Origin: Glycomyces luteolus
GTDB lineage: Bacteria; Actinomycetota; Actinomycetes; Mycobacteriales; Micromonosporaceae
Assembly: GCF_027622875.1 (NCBI RefSeq)
Contig: NZ_JAPZVP010000005.1
Span: forward strand, 1 to 64,000
Length of the DNA: 64,000 bases
Reading direction: 5' to 3'
Below the pieces are notes generated by a model. It was not told where the DNA came from. It was given only the letters and a program-made list of their open reading frames with translations, and did no database searches. Both the position numbers and the translations under genes were made by a program. Shown here piece by piece: positions 1 to 9,027 of the stretch; the first letter of the stretch is position 1, and each line of letters begins with the position of its first letter.

Positions 1-25
1 GGGCCGCGCGCCGCACCGGACGGTC

Positions 26-586
26 CTAGTCGCGGCCGCGGCGTGTCAGGACGGCGACCGCGAGCGCTCCGGTGAACAGGACGACGATCGCGAGGAGCGA
101 GAGCACTCCGGTCCAGCCGAGCACGTTGACGCCACCCGAGGCCAGCTGCGGCATCGCGATGTCCGGATGGAGCACCGCGACGCCGTCCGCGTGGTTCCCG
201 ATGTCGAGGTACTGGACGGTCGCCCAGGCGTACAGGACCAGGCCGGCGGCGCTGACGTACGCGAGCAGGTGCACTACGCGCCGCGCGCGGTCGTCGCCGT
301 CCCGCAGCCCCGCCAGCCGCTTCGAGCCCGCGCGGAGCAGCGGCCAGTGCGCCGCGATCGCCAACGCCGGCGGCACGACGAACAGCGAGTAGTCGTACCA
401 GGAGAAGACGGCGAGCCCGCCCTCGTTGTCGGGGAACACCTCGATGTCCCGGTACAGCGCGACCAGGAAGTACGCGCTGTTGGCGACGAGGTTCACGAGT
501 GCGAGGGCCATCAGCCCGCGGAGCCAGCGCGCGGCGGTCTCCAGGCGGTCGCCCGCGCGACCGTCTCCGGCTTCGATTGCTGCCAT
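26..586 (-). CDS. Hypothetical membrane protein, about 4 TM helices
   Basis: This 186-residue protein has hydrophobic segments near residues 24-46, 65-85, 106-124 and 155-180, so it is a small polytopic membrane protein with a short basic C-terminal tail (TRRGRD). I recognise no catalytic motif and cannot name a family. The ATG start is 55 nt from the end of the upstream phosphatase gene on the same strand, so the two could be co-transcribed. No function is proposed. Confidence 0.6.
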   Translation of the reverse strand: MAAIEAGDGRAGDRLETAARWLRGLMALALVNLVANSAYFLVALYRDIEVFPDNEGGLAVFSWYDYSLFVVPPALAIAAHWPLLRAGSKRLAGLRDGDDRARRVVHLLAYVSAAGLVLYAWATVQYLDIGNHADGVAVLHPDIAMPQLASGGVNVLGWTGVLSLLAIVVLFTGALAVAVLTRRGRD

Positions 587-640
587 TGGTGTCTGACCTT
601 CCGTTTGCGTTCGGGCGAGGTGCGCGGCGGCGTTTCGGCC

Positions 641-2143
641 CTAGGCCGCCGGTTCGATGGCCTGGGTGAACAGGTCGTTGCCGTCGAGGTCCTTGAGGGT
701 CACCTCGCAGACCTCGGTCTCGGCGTCGATGTGGACCTCGCCGAAGAACTGGTAGCCGACGGCGGGGTTCGTGTTCGCGGCCGGCGGCGGCTTCTGGAAG
801 ACCACTTGGGGGCCGAAGGTGGCGTCGAGGCGGCCGGGGCCGAAGGAGCCGGCGTTGAGCGGCCCGGAGACGAACTCCCAGAACGGGTCGAAGTCCTGGA
901 ACGCGGCCCGGTCGGGGCTGTAGTGGTGGGCGGCGGTGTAGTGCACGTCCGCGGTCAGGAAGACCAGGTTCCGCACGCCGTCGCGGCGGCAGTGGGCGAG
1001 CACGTCGGCGATGTCGAACTCGCGGCCCAGGGGCGCGCCGTTGTCGCGCTGGGCGATGCCTTCGTAGATATTGGTGCCGTCGCCGATGATCAGGCCGATC
1101 GGCAGGTCGGCGGCGATGATCTTCCATGTCGCGGTCGAGGCCGAGAGCTCGGCTTTGAGCCAGGCGCGCTGCTCGTCGCCCAGGAGGCGGCCGCCTTCGG
1201 GGGCGTTGTTGGGGCCGTTGGCGTCCTTGAAGGTGCGCATGTCCAGCACGAACAGGTCCATCAGGGGCCCGTAGGCGATCTTGCGGTAGATCCGGTCGCT
1301 GCCGGGGAGTCCGACGGCGCCGGGGGTGTACTCGGCGAACGCCTGGCGGGCCCGCGCGGCGAGGACGTCGACGTTCTTCTCGGTGTACTGGGGGAGGTCG
1401 AGGATCTCGCCGGGGTACCAGTTGTTGACCACTTCGTGGTCGTCCCACTGGTTCACCATCGGCACCTTCGCGAGGTAGTCGCGGAGGTTGTCGTCGATGA
1501 GGTTGTACTGGAACTGGGCCCGGAACTCCGGCAGGGTTTCGGCCACTTTGGACTTGCCTTCGGTGGTGACGTTGCGCCAGACGGTCCCGTCGGGCTGGAC
1601 AACCTCGGCGGCGATGGGGTTGTCGGCGTATATGAAGTCGCCCGAGCAGAGGAAGAAGTCCGGCTCGGAGGCGGCCATGGTGTCGAAGATCCGGTAGCCG
1701 CCGAGGTCGGGGTTGATGCCCCAGCCCTGCCCGGCGAGGTCGCCCGACCACTGGAAGCGGATGTCGGCCGGAGCGTCCGACGCGGTGGTGAAGGAGCCCT
1801 TGAGCGGCGCCGAGCAGTGGTCGGCGAGGGCGGTGATCCGGTAGTGGTACGTCGTCCCGGGCGCGAGGCCCTGGAGTCGGAGCTTCCCGGTGAAGTCGGT
1901 GGCCTCGGTCAGCGCCGGTCCGGTGATCGTCCTGGCCCGCTTGAAGTCCGGGCGCGTGGCGATGTCGACGCGCATCTGCGAGGCCCGGTCGGCCCGCGTC
2001 CATACGACGGCGCCGCGGTCGCTCACGTCCCCTGATTGGACGCCATGGGTCAGTTGCGGCCGCGAGGCCGCGAACGAGATCCCCGGCAGTCCGAGCGCGA
2101 CCGCGCCCCCGGCTCCGGCGGCCAGCAGCCGACGTCGGTTCAT
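641..2143 (-). CDS. phoD: PhoD-family alkaline phosphatase, Tat-exported
   Basis: A secreted phosphodiesterase/phosphomonoesterase of the PhoD type (about 500 aa), releasing phosphate outside the membrane. The N-terminus MNRRRLLAAGAGG is a twin-arginine signal. An Ig-like PhoD_N domain follows (SGDVSDRGAVVWTRAD), then the metallophosphatase core: QWSGDLAG, SGDFIYADN, NQWDDHEVVNN and TADVHYTAAHH supply the usual metal ligands. The frame stays open to 2200. The methionine at 2143 is chosen because it directly precedes the Tat motif, but methionines a few codons upstream (about 2152-2161) are also possible. Upstream at 2340-2382 are 11-nt-phased GTTC repeats resembling PHO boxes, which fits phosphate control. 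Confidence 0.88.
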   Translation of the reverse strand: MNRRRLLAAGAGGAVALGLPGISFAASRPQLTHGVQSGDVSDRGAVVWTRADRASQMRVDIATRPDFKRARTITGPALTEATDFTGKLRLQGLAPGTTYHYRITALADHCSAPLKGSFTTASDAPADIRFQWSGDLAGQGWGINPDLGGYRIFDTMAASEPDFFLCSGDFIYADNPIAAEVVQPDGTVWRNVTTEGKSKVAETLPEFRAQFQYNLIDDNLRDYLAKVPMVNQWDDHEVVNNWYPGEILDLPQYTEKNVDVLAARARQAFAEYTPGAVGLPGSDRIYRKIAYGPLMDLFVLDMRTFKDANGPNNAPEGGRLLGDEQRAWLKAELSASTATWKIIAADLPIGLIIGDGTNIYEGIAQRDNGAPLGREFDIADVLAHCRRDGVRNLVFLTADVHYTAAHHYSPDRAAFQDFDPFWEFVSGPLNAGSFGPGRLDATFGPQVVFQKPPPAANTNPAVGYQFFGEVHIDAETEVCEVTLKDLDGNDLFTQAIEPAA

Positions 2144-2339
2144 CTGCACCATCATCTCCATTTCAACTGCGCGCCCGCTGCAGCGGCACGCAGCGCTCAC
2201 CTGCTGTCAATGCGCCGACCCGTCCGCTCGACCGGTTCCTGCCGCTCACCTGCTGCGGGGTGGCCGGTCGGCTCGCTATCGCCTGGGGCGCATAGGGGTC
2301 GGCTCCATCAAGACGTGGCACCGCAGTCCGGCGTGCATC

Positions 2340-2382
2340 GTCCGAACGGTCAGATATCGGTGTCCGAACGGATGATTCGGAC
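2340..2382 (-). promoter_or_regulatory. PHO-box-like direct repeats and inverted repeat upstream of phoD
   Basis: GTCCGAACGG occurs at 2340-2349 and again at 2362-2371, exactly 22 nt (two helical turns) apart. The second copy forms a perfect 7-bp inverted repeat with TTCGGAC at 2376-2382. Read on the minus strand the repeats become GTTCGGAC units in 11-nt phase, reminiscent of the GTTC-starting 11-bp units bound by PhoP-type OmpR regulators. The site is about 200 nt upstream of the phoD start. The assignment is inference. Confidence 0.4.
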
Positions 2383-2462
2383 CGTATCAGTCCGCATCGC
2401 ACGCGGTGGCACTGGAACGGCACGGGGCGTCATCGCTCGCGAGCGTCGCCGAGGCCGCGGAA

Positions 2463-2497
2463 GGCCCTCCGAATACCGGTGTTGTATTCGGAGGGCC
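2463..2497 (-). terminator. Hairpin terminator downstream of holB
   Basis: Perfect 14-bp stem (ggccctccgaatac with its complement) and a 7-nt loop, about 60 nt past the holB stop. There is no long U tract, as is common for actinobacterial terminators. Confidence 0.7.
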
Positions 2498-2557
2498 GAC
2501 AACGAAGCGAGCGGGCGAACGGGCCGGATAGCGGCCGTCAGGGGTTCCTACACGCCA

Positions 2558-3706
2558 CTAGCTCTGCCAGAGGCGGGTCATCATCGCCTCGACCGCGATG
2601 CGGGGGCGGACGTTCGCTTCGATCGCCTTGCGGCACTCGAGGATCGCGTCGATGCGGCGGAGCAGGGACTCGGCGCTGAGCTTCGCGGCGGCCGCCCGGG
2701 TCGTGTCGGCCATGTCGATGTGGATCGGAGCGACGCGGGCGCCGAAACCGGCCGCGAGGGCGTCGCGGTAGAAGGCCGCGAGGTCCACGAGCGCCCGGTC
2801 CAGGGAGTCGCGCTGGGCGCGCGTGTCGCGCGTCTTCTGGCGCTTCTCCAGCTCCTTCAGGGCCGCCGCCGATCCGCGCGCCGCCTTCGACGCGCCCTTC
2901 CCGGTGCCGCCCTTGCCGAGCGCGGTCTCCAGCGCTTCCTTCTCGGCCGCCGAGCGCTCGGTGTACACGCCCGACGCCTCGGCCTCGGCCGCCTCGATCA
3001 GCTCGACCGCCGCCGTGAAGCACGCCCCGAGGCCGGTCAGGCGGCGCGGGATCTGCAGTACGTCGTGGCGTTTCGCCCGCGCCTCGGGGTCAGTGGCGAG
3101 CCGCCGCGCCCGGCCGACATGCCCTTGCGCCGCAGCGGCATAGAGCTCGGCCTCCCGCCGGTCGAGGCCGTCGCGGTTGACCAGCAGGTCGGCGATCGCC
3201 CCGGCGGGCGGCTGCCGCAGTCCCATGACGCGGCAGCGGGACCGGATGGTCACCGAGATCTCGGCCGGGTTCGTCGACGGCGCGCACAGCAGGAACACAG
3301 TCCGCTCCGGCGGTTCCTCGACGGCCTTCAGCAGCGCGTTCGCGGCCGCCTCGGTCAAGCGGTCGGCGTCTTCGACGATGAGGATCTGCCAGCGCCCCGC
3401 GGTGGGTGCGCGGCTGGCTTCGAGGATGAGGCGGCGGACCTGGTCGACGCCGAGGGTGAGGCCTTCGGGGATGACGCGGGTGACGTCGGCGTGGGTGCCG
3501 CCGAGCACGGTGTGGCAGGTGTGGCACTCGCCGCAGCCGCCTTGGGGGCATTGGAGTGCGGCGGCGAAGGCGACAGCGGCGGTGGAGCGGCCGGAGCCGG
3601 GGGGGCCGGTGAAGAGCCAGGCGTGGGTCATGCCGAGGCCGCGGGCGGCGTCGGCGAGGACCCGTTGGGCCTCGTCCTGGCCGACGAGCTCGTCGAAGAC
3701 GCTCAC
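2558..3706 (-). CDS. holB: DNA polymerase III delta' subunit
   Basis: Clamp-loader subunit (382 aa) that helps place the beta sliding clamp on DNA. It begins VSVFDELVGQDEAQRVL and has a Walker-A-like loop GPPGSGRST (about residues 35-43). A zinc-binding Cys cluster (CPQGGCGECHTC) follows, then NALLKAVEEPPE (sensor region) and the SRC motif in TIRSRCRV. The C-terminal region carries a long charged insertion rich in Lys/Glu. The GTG start at 3706 is chosen because the delta' fold begins exactly there and because it overlaps the tmk stop by 4 nt (GTGA), a typical translational coupling. The same frame stays open far upstream, antisense-like through tmk; that extension is spurious. Confidence 0.9.
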   Translation of the reverse strand: MSVFDELVGQDEAQRVLADAARGLGMTHAWLFTGPPGSGRSTAAVAFAAALQCPQGGCGECHTCHTVLGGTHADVTRVIPEGLTLGVDQVRRLILEASRAPTAGRWQILIVEDADRLTEAAANALLKAVEEPPERTVFLLCAPSTNPAEISVTIRSRCRVMGLRQPPAGAIADLLVNRDGLDRREAELYAAAAQGHVGRARRLATDPEARAKRHDVLQIPRRLTGLGACFTAAVELIEAAEAEASGVYTERSAAEKEALETALGKGGTGKGASKAARGSAAALKELEKRQKTRDTRAQRDSLDRALVDLAAFYRDALAAGFGARVAPIHIDMADTTRAAAAKLSAESLLRRIDAILECRKAIEANVRPRIAVEAMMTRLWQS

Positions 3707-5883
3707 GGCCGTCCGGCCTCCTCGGCGACGGTGTCCCAGCCGTAGTCCTTGGTCTCGGTGGGCGTGTCGGCGGTGGCGGTGTGCTTTCCGGTGTCGTCCT
3801 TGGTGCTGTCGAGGCCGGGCCAGCCGGTCGCGGCGCGGGCGGTCTGGGTGCGGATGTCGAGGCGTTCGGCGACGGCGTCGCGGACGCTGGCGGCGATCTC
3901 GTCGGGGGTGCCGCCCGCTTCGATGACGAGGTATCTGCCGGGTTCGGCGGCGGCGAGCTGGAGGAAGGTCTCGCGGACCTTCTCGTGGTAGTCGAGCTGC
4001 TCTTGTTCGAGGCGGTCGCCGTCGCCGCCGGCTTTGGCGCGGTGGAGGCCGTTCTCGGGGTCGACGTCGAGGAGGACGGTGAGGTCGGGTTTGAGTCCGC
4101 CGGTGGCCCAGGCGGAGACCCAGGCGATCTCGCTCTTGCCGAGGGCGCGGCCCGAGCCCTGGTAGGCGATGGAGGAGTCGATGTAGCGGTCGGAGACGAC
4201 GACGGCGCCGCGTTCGAGGGCGGGTCGGATGACCTTGTCGACGTGCTGGGCGCGGTCGGCGGCGAACAGGAGTGCTTCGGCGCGGGGGGTGGGCGCGGCG
4301 TCGCCGCCGCGGTCCTTGGAGGGGGAGTCGAGGACGAGGGAGCGGATGCGCGCGCCGATGTCGGTGGCGCCGGGTTCGCGGGTGAGGACGGCCTCGTAGC
4401 CGCGGAGCTTGAGCCAGGCGGCGAGTTTCACCGCCTGCGTGGACTTCCCGGCGCCTTCGCCGCCTTCGAAGACGACGAAGAAGCCGCTGCCGGGGGCCGG
4501 GTCGGGGGCGGTGAGGGGGCGGCCGCGGAGGGAGGACCAGAGGTCGGCGAAGACGGGCACGCCGGGTTTGTCGTCCATGGAGCGGAAGGCGGTGACGCCG
4601 AGCCAGACGACGAGGGCGGCGGCGACGAAGAGCAGGATGCGGCTCATCGAGATCTGCACTTCGGTGAAGCCGAGGTCGAGTTGGCGGGCGGCCTGCCAGC
4701 CGGCGAGCGGCGCGGCGATCGTCATGGAGAGCATGAGGATGACGCGTGCGGAGACGGCGATGAACGCGAACATGCGGCCGCGGATCTCGTCCTCGGTCTC
4801 GCGCTGGAGGAGGGTGATCCCGGCGAGGAAGGCCATGCCGGCGCCGAGGCCGATGATGAGGGAGCCGATGACGGAGAAGACCATGTGCGGGGCGACGGCG
4901 TCGAGGGCGAGGCCGCTGCCGGCGAGGACGATGCTCATGCCGAACCAGCGGAGGCGGGAGAGTTCGCCGACGAGTTTGGGACCGAAGGCGATGCCGCAGC
5001 CGAGGCCGAGGAAGAGGAACACGGCGAGGGTGTAGAACGCGGCTTCGCCCGCGCCGAGGGTGGTGGCGTAGACGGTGCCGACGCCGATGAGGATGCCCGC
5101 GCCGCTGAACGCGCCGAGCATGCCCACGATGAGGCCGCGCACGCGTTCGGAGGTGCGCAGGTAGGACCAGCCTTCGACGAAGTCGTTCCAGACGGTGGAG
5201 GACTTGGCGGCGACGTGGCCGATGCGGCCGGAGATCTGCGGGATGAAGAAGTAGACGGTGACGGCGAGGATGGCGAACATCGCGGCGGTGAGGTAGAGCG
5301 CGATGACCATCGGCTCGGCCCAGGCGCCGAGGTTGGACCAGACCGCGGAGCCGCGTTCGAGGACGGCGAGGACGGCGAAGGCGAGGGGCGGGGCGATGCC
5401 GTACGTGGTGGCGAGGCTGAGCTGGTTGGCGGCCTCGTACTTCTCGGGCGGGAGCAGGTTCGGGACGGCCGCTTCCTTTGCGGGCGACCAGATGAGGACC
5501 GCGCCTTCGATGCAGAGCTGGGCGATGGCGAGCCAGGCGACGGTGACCGCGGTGTTGTTGGTGACGAGGTAGACCGTCGGGACGGAGGCGATGAGCAGGA
5601 AGCGGGCGGTGTCGCAGGCGGCCATGGTCTTGCGCCGGTCGAAGCGGTCGGCGAAGACGCCCGCGACGGGGCCGAGCACGAGGGAGGGCAGGAGCCGCAG
5701 CACGATGGTGGCGGAGAACGCCGCGCCCTTGGCAGCGGGGTCGTCGAACAGGGACTGCGCGAATCCGGCGGTGGCGAAGATGGCCAGCCAGTCGCCGAAG
5801 GAGGCCAGTCCGAGGACGGTCCAGAGGCGTCTGAACGGGCGGATCCGCAGCACCGTCTGGATGTCGCCAAGGGTGTTCGCCAT
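3703..5883 (-). CDS. tmk: MFS-like membrane domain fused to thymidylate kinase
   Basis: A 726-aa fusion. Residues 1 to about 430 form an MFS-type 12-helix region (PFRRLWTVLGLASFGDW, FADRFDRRKTMAACDTARF). After a short linker, residues from about 468 are a complete dTMP kinase: P-loop FEGGEGAGKST, the LTREPG loop, the DRYIDSSIAYQG motif and a LID region. It phosphorylates dTMP to dTDP for DNA synthesis, here presumably at the membrane. Thymidylate kinases with MFS-like extensions are known in other actinomycetes, so the fusion is probably genuine. The ATG has a GAGGAG ribosome-binding site. It is translationally coupled to holB. The transported substrate, if any, is unknown. Confidence 0.9.
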   Translation of the reverse strand: MANTLGDIQTVLRIRPFRRLWTVLGLASFGDWLAIFATAGFAQSLFDDPAAKGAAFSATIVLRLLPSLVLGPVAGVFADRFDRRKTMAACDTARFLLIASVPTVYLVTNNTAVTVAWLAIAQLCIEGAVLIWSPAKEAAVPNLLPPEKYEAANQLSLATTYGIAPPLAFAVLAVLERGSAVWSNLGAWAEPMVIALYLTAAMFAILAVTVYFFIPQISGRIGHVAAKSSTVWNDFVEGWSYLRTSERVRGLIVGMLGAFSGAGILIGVGTVYATTLGAGEAAFYTLAVFLFLGLGCGIAFGPKLVGELSRLRWFGMSIVLAGSGLALDAVAPHMVFSVIGSLIIGLGAGMAFLAGITLLQRETEDEIRGRMFAFIAVSARVILMLSMTIAAPLAGWQAARQLDLGFTEVQISMSRILLFVAAALVVWLGVTAFRSMDDKPGVPVFADLWSSLRGRPLTAPDPAPGSGFFVVFEGGEGAGKSTQAVKLAAWLKLRGYEAVLTREPGATDIGARIRSLVLDSPSKDRGGDAAPTPRAEALLFAADRAQHVDKVIRPALERGAVVVSDRYIDSSIAYQGSGRALGKSEIAWVSAWATGGLKPDLTVLLDVDPENGLHRAKAGGDGDRLEQEQLDYHEKVRETFLQLAAAEPGRYLVIEAGGTPDEIAASVRDAVAERLDIRTQTARAATGWPGLDSTKDDTGKHTATADTPTETKDYGWDTVAEEAGRP

Positions 5884-5903
5884 GCTGCTCCTCGAAAGTC
5901 AGA

Positions 5904-5947
5904 GACCGCACCGGGTCGACTACGAGACTAGTCGGCCCGGTGCGGTC
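5904..5947 (-). terminator. Hairpin terminator downstream of the TetR gene
   Basis: GACCGCACCGGGTCGAC pairs with GTCGGCCCGGTGCGGTC (17 bp with one mismatch) around a 10-nt loop, between the TetR gene end and the tmk start. Confidence 0.6.
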
Positions 5948-5991
5948 CCATGCCCCGGCGCGGTCGTTTGAGTGGCCTGGGACCCCTCTGG

Positions 5992-6660
5992 CTAGAGGCG
6001 GCGGCCGAGGTAGTCGCAGACGACGTCGGCGGCTTCGGCGATCGACGCGGAGCAGCCCTCCGGGTCGCGGCGGAACGCGAGGCGGACCAGGGCCTGCCCG
6101 GTCTCGACGGCGACGGTGACGGTCTTGTTGAGCTCGTCGTCGCCGCCGATGCCGAAGCGCTGGGCGAGTCCGGCGAGGATCTGGTCGGCGATCACGTCGC
6201 CGCCGGTGGTGACGGCGTCGGCCCGGCCCGGGTCGATGGCGTCGGCCAGGTGGAGCACGCGGAATCCGGGTGCGGTGCGGTACATCTGCACGTACTCGTC
6301 GATCGCGGCCTCGACCCCGCCGCGCCAGTCGGCGGGCGGTTCGGCGTCGAAGCGGGCGGCGAGGCGCTCGAAGTACAGGTCGATGTAGCGCTGGCTGAGC
6401 GCTTCGGCGAGCGAGCGCTTGTCGCCGAAGAACTGGTAGACCGAGCCGATGGCGACGTCGGCGCGCTGGGCGATGGCGGTGGTCGAGAGCCGGTCGTAGC
6501 CGACCTCTTCGATCAGGTCCGCGGCCGCGTCGAGCATTCGGCGCACGCGGGCGGCCGATCGCTCCTGGACCGGCAGGCGCCGCAGTGAATGCGTGGCACC
6601 GAACTTGGACACCGGTGACATCGTGGGCTGCCTCGCGGCCGGCACGGTAGCAGTGCTCAT
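5992..6660 (-). CDS. TetR/AcrR-family transcriptional regulator
   Basis: A 222-aa one-domain regulator. The helix-turn-helix lies at about residues 28-75 (ARVRRMLDAAADLIEEVGYD, TTAIAQRADVAIGSVYQFFG). The C-terminal ligand domain is divergent and gives no effector clue. The ATG at 6660 is preferred to the upstream TTG because GGGGGGAG sits 8 nt before it. The gene stands upstream of tmk/holB on the same strand but is separated by a hairpin, so it is probably an independent unit. The target is unknown. Confidence 0.85.
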   Translation of the reverse strand: MSTATVPAARQPTMSPVSKFGATHSLRRLPVQERSAARVRRMLDAAADLIEEVGYDRLSTTAIAQRADVAIGSVYQFFGDKRSLAEALSQRYIDLYFERLAARFDAEPPADWRGGVEAAIDEYVQMYRTAPGFRVLHLADAIDPGRADAVTTGGDVIADQILAGLAQRFGIGGDDELNKTVTVAVETGQALVRLAFRRDPEGCSASIAEAADVVCDYLGRRL

Positions 6661-6923
6661 GGTGTTGTCTCCCCCCTGTGATGACAAGTATCCCCATCAT
6701 GGACGACTTGCCCGGATTTGAGGCTCATTCCCGGTCGTGTCGCGAGGGAATTTCCAACTTCACCCGTACTGGTGCGATCAGGCGGTCTCGACCGTCATGT
6801 CGCGAAACGGCTTGACGAAATGCGGAGTTCATCACTCTCACGGTTGCGGCGGTTGTGCGTGAACACCCGGACACGGAAGGATTGCGAGGGTTTTGCGCGT
6901 TGCTTCAGGGGACAAGCAGCGCG

Positions 6924-6980
6924 ATGGCTCGCGGGCTTCGCCAAGCAGTGCCGACTCATGGCTCGCAAGCTTCGCCAAGC
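6924..6980 (+). repeat. Direct repeat upstream of mshA
   Basis: A 23-nt unit starting atggctcgc and ending cttcgccaagc occurs at 6924-6946 and 6958-6980, 21 of 23 positions identical, 34 nt apart. The rest of the 340-nt gap between the TetR gene and mshA is less GC-rich than its surroundings and holds no convincing ORF; it presumably contains the mshA promoter. Confidence 0.6.
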
Positions 6981-7002
6981 CCCGCGAGGAGAGGACAACC
7001 AG

Positions 7003-8304
7003 ATGCAGCAGCGGCGCACGCCGGCCTTCAGGGCACGATGCCGAAAGCAGACCGTCCGTCGCGTAGCGATGGTCTCGGTGCACACTTCGCCGCTCGCGCA
7101 GCCCGGTACGGGCGACGCGGGCGGTATGAACGTCTACGTCCTCAACACCGCGCGCGAGCTCGCCCGCTCCGGCGTCGAAGTCGAGGTCTTCACCCGCGCC
7201 ACCAGCTCCGAGGAACCGCCTACCGTCGAAGCCGCCCCCGGCGTCCTCGTCCACCACCTCCCCGCCGGGCCCTTCGAGGGCCTGTCCAAGAACGACCTCC
7301 CGACGCAGCTGTGCGCGTTCACCGGCGGGCTCCTGCGGGCCGAGGCCCACAACCGGCCCGGCCACTACGACCTCATCCACGCCCACTACTGGCTCTCCGG
7401 CCAGGCCGCGTGGGTCGCGGCCGACCGGTGGGGGGTGCCGCTCGTCCAGACCTTCCACACCCTCGCCAAGGTGAAGAACGCGCAACTCGCCGAAGGCGAC
7501 TCGCCCGAGCCGATCGGCCGCGTCGTCGGCGAGGAGCAGATCACCACCGAAGCGGACCTCCTCATCGCCAACACGGCCGCCGAAGCCGGGGAGCTGCAGC
7601 GCTACTACGGCGCCGACGAGCGCCGCGTCGAGGTCATCCACCCCGGCGTCGACCTCGGGGTGTTCCGCCCCGGCGACCGGTACGCCGCCCGCCAGGCCCT
7701 CGGCCTCCCCCACGACGCCCTCGTCGTCGCGTTCGTCGGCCGCATCCAGCCCGCCAAAGCACCCGACGTGCTGCTGCGCGGCCTCGCGCGCCTCCGCGAG
7801 ACCGATCCGCTGCTGGCCGAGCGCATCGTCCCCGTCTTCGTCGGCGGGCCCTCCAACACCGACCTGTACTGGCTGCCCAAACTCGCCGGGGAGCTCGGCC
7901 TCGCCGAGAGGGTCCAATGGCGCACCCCGCGCTCGGGCGAAGCGCTCGCCCAGGTCTACCGGGCCGCCGACGCCGTCGCCGTGCCCAGCTACAACGAGTC
8001 GTTCGGCCTCGTCGCCCTCGAAGCCCAGGCGGCGGGCACCCCCGTCCTCGCCGCGAAAGTCGGCGGCCTGACCACGGCCGTCAGCGACGGCGCCTCCGGG
8101 CTCCTCGTCGACTCCCACTCCTCCGACGACTGGGCCGCCGCCCTCGGCCGCCTCATGGGCGACGGCGCCCTCCGCGAACGCCTCGCCGCCGGCGCCCGCG
8201 CCCACGCCGCGCTCTTCTCCTGGCAGTCCACCGCCGAGGGCCTCAGCGGCGCCTACCGGCGCGCGCTCCTCGCCCGCTCCCAGGCCATTACCCTGAACCG
8301 GTGA
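7003..8304 (+). CDS. mshA: D-inositol-3-phosphate glycosyltransferase (mycothiol)
   Basis: First enzyme of mycothiol biosynthesis. It transfers GlcNAc from UDP-GlcNAc to 1D-myo-inositol 3-phosphate (433 aa, GT4 fold, cytoplasmic). Diagnostic stretches are [20 protein letters not shown] near the N-terminus, [17 protein letters not shown], the acceptor/donor region [20 protein letters not shown], and the GT4 E-x7-E motif in [20 protein letters not shown]. The ATG at 7003 is chosen over a longer open frame because a strong GAGGAGAGG precedes it by 9 nt and family members start about 25 residues before the SVHTSPL motif. It overlaps the YbjN-like gene by 4 nt. Confidence 0.95.
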   Translation: MQQRRTPAFRARCRKQTVRRVAMVSVHTSPLAQPGTGDAGGMNVYVLNTARELARSGVEVEVFTRATSSEEPPTVEAAPGVLVHHLPAGPFEGLSKNDLPTQLCAFTGGLLRAEAHNRPGHYDLIHAHYWLSGQAAWVAADRWGVPLVQTFHTLAKVKNAQLAEGDSPEPIGRVVGEEQITTEADLLIANTAAEAGELQRYYGADERRVEVIHPGVDLGVFRPGDRYAARQALGLPHDALVVAFVGRIQPAKAPDVLLRGLARLRETDPLLAERIVPVFVGGPSNTDLYWLPKLAGELGLAERVQWRTPRSGEALAQVYRAADAVAVPSYNESFGLVALEAQAAGTPVLAAKVGGLTTAVSDGASGLLVDSHSSDDWAAALGRLMGDGALRERLAAGARAHAALFSWQSTAEGLSGAYRRALLARSQAITLNR

Positions 8305-8777
8305 TCGAGCAACTCACCGCGGCCCTCGACGAGATCGGCGCCGACTACCGGCAGGACGGACCCCGCGCTGCGGTCGTCACGCTCCCCGGACAGCGCAAGC
8401 TCGCGATCGCCTGCGGCCTGGTCATCGAGGACCACGCCCTGCGCGTGGAGGCGTTCGTGGCGCGCAGGCCCGAGGAGGACCGGGAGGCGGTCTGGGCGGA
8501 GTTGTTGCGCCGCAACGGGAAACTGTACGCGGTGTCGTTCGCGACCGACGAGAACGAGGACATCCACCTCGTCGGCCGCCTCCCGCACGCCTCGATCGAC
8601 GCGGACGAGCTCGACCGCGTCCTCGGGCAGGTCCTCGTAGCGGCCGACGAGAGCTTCAACGTGATCCTCGAACTGGGCTTCAAGACCTCCATCGAAGCGG
8701 AATGGGCCTGGCGCCTCGCCCGCGGCGAGTCCACGAGGAACCTCGAGGCCTTCGAGCACCTCCGCCCTCGCGACTGA
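8301..8777 (+). CDS. YbjN-domain protein
   Basis: A 158-aa cytoplasmic protein of the YbjN/type III secretion chaperone-like fold, starting at a GTG that overlaps the mshA stop by 4 nt (GTGA). It starts [16 protein letters not shown] and ends in an Arg-rich tail. A YbjN gene directly after mshA is also found in Mycobacterium, which supports the assignment. Its biochemical role is not established. There is a non-coding stretch of about 250 nt after it, in which I see no supported gene. Confidence 0.82.
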   Translation: MIEQLTAALDEIGADYRQDGPRAAVVTLPGQRKLAIACGLVIEDHALRVEAFVARRPEEDREAVWAELLRRNGKLYAVSFATDENEDIHLVGRLPHASIDADELDRVLGQVLVAADESFNVILELGFKTSIEAEWAWRLARGESTRNLEAFEHLRPRD

Positions 8778-9027
8778 CATGACCGGCGGCGAAGCTCAGC
8801 GCCGCCATGCTTCGAGCATGTCGTCCGGGCCCCGGACAGCTCGAACCGATCGCGGTCGACGCGGCTGTCGACACCGGAACGCGAGACCGCGACCGGCGGT
8901 CTTCCCGCCAGCGCGGCCGCGAGCAGCGCTTCCCGGACGTGCGGCTCGACGGCCTTCCCGAGCCAGCTCGACAGCGGCGCTCGGCGATGCGGAACGCCTG
9001 GTCGCCGCGGCCCTTTCTGCCGGGGTG

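Noticed and set aside
3707-6700. Upstream extension of the holB frame to a 1380-codon ORF
   Set aside because: It runs through tmk and the TetR gene in another frame and yields a poly-Arg/Pro translation. The delta' subunit begins at 3706.
8778-9027. Possible small gene after ybjN
   Set aside because: An open minus-strand frame gives a plausible-looking segment, but it continues antisense into ybjN without a ribosome site or family resemblance.
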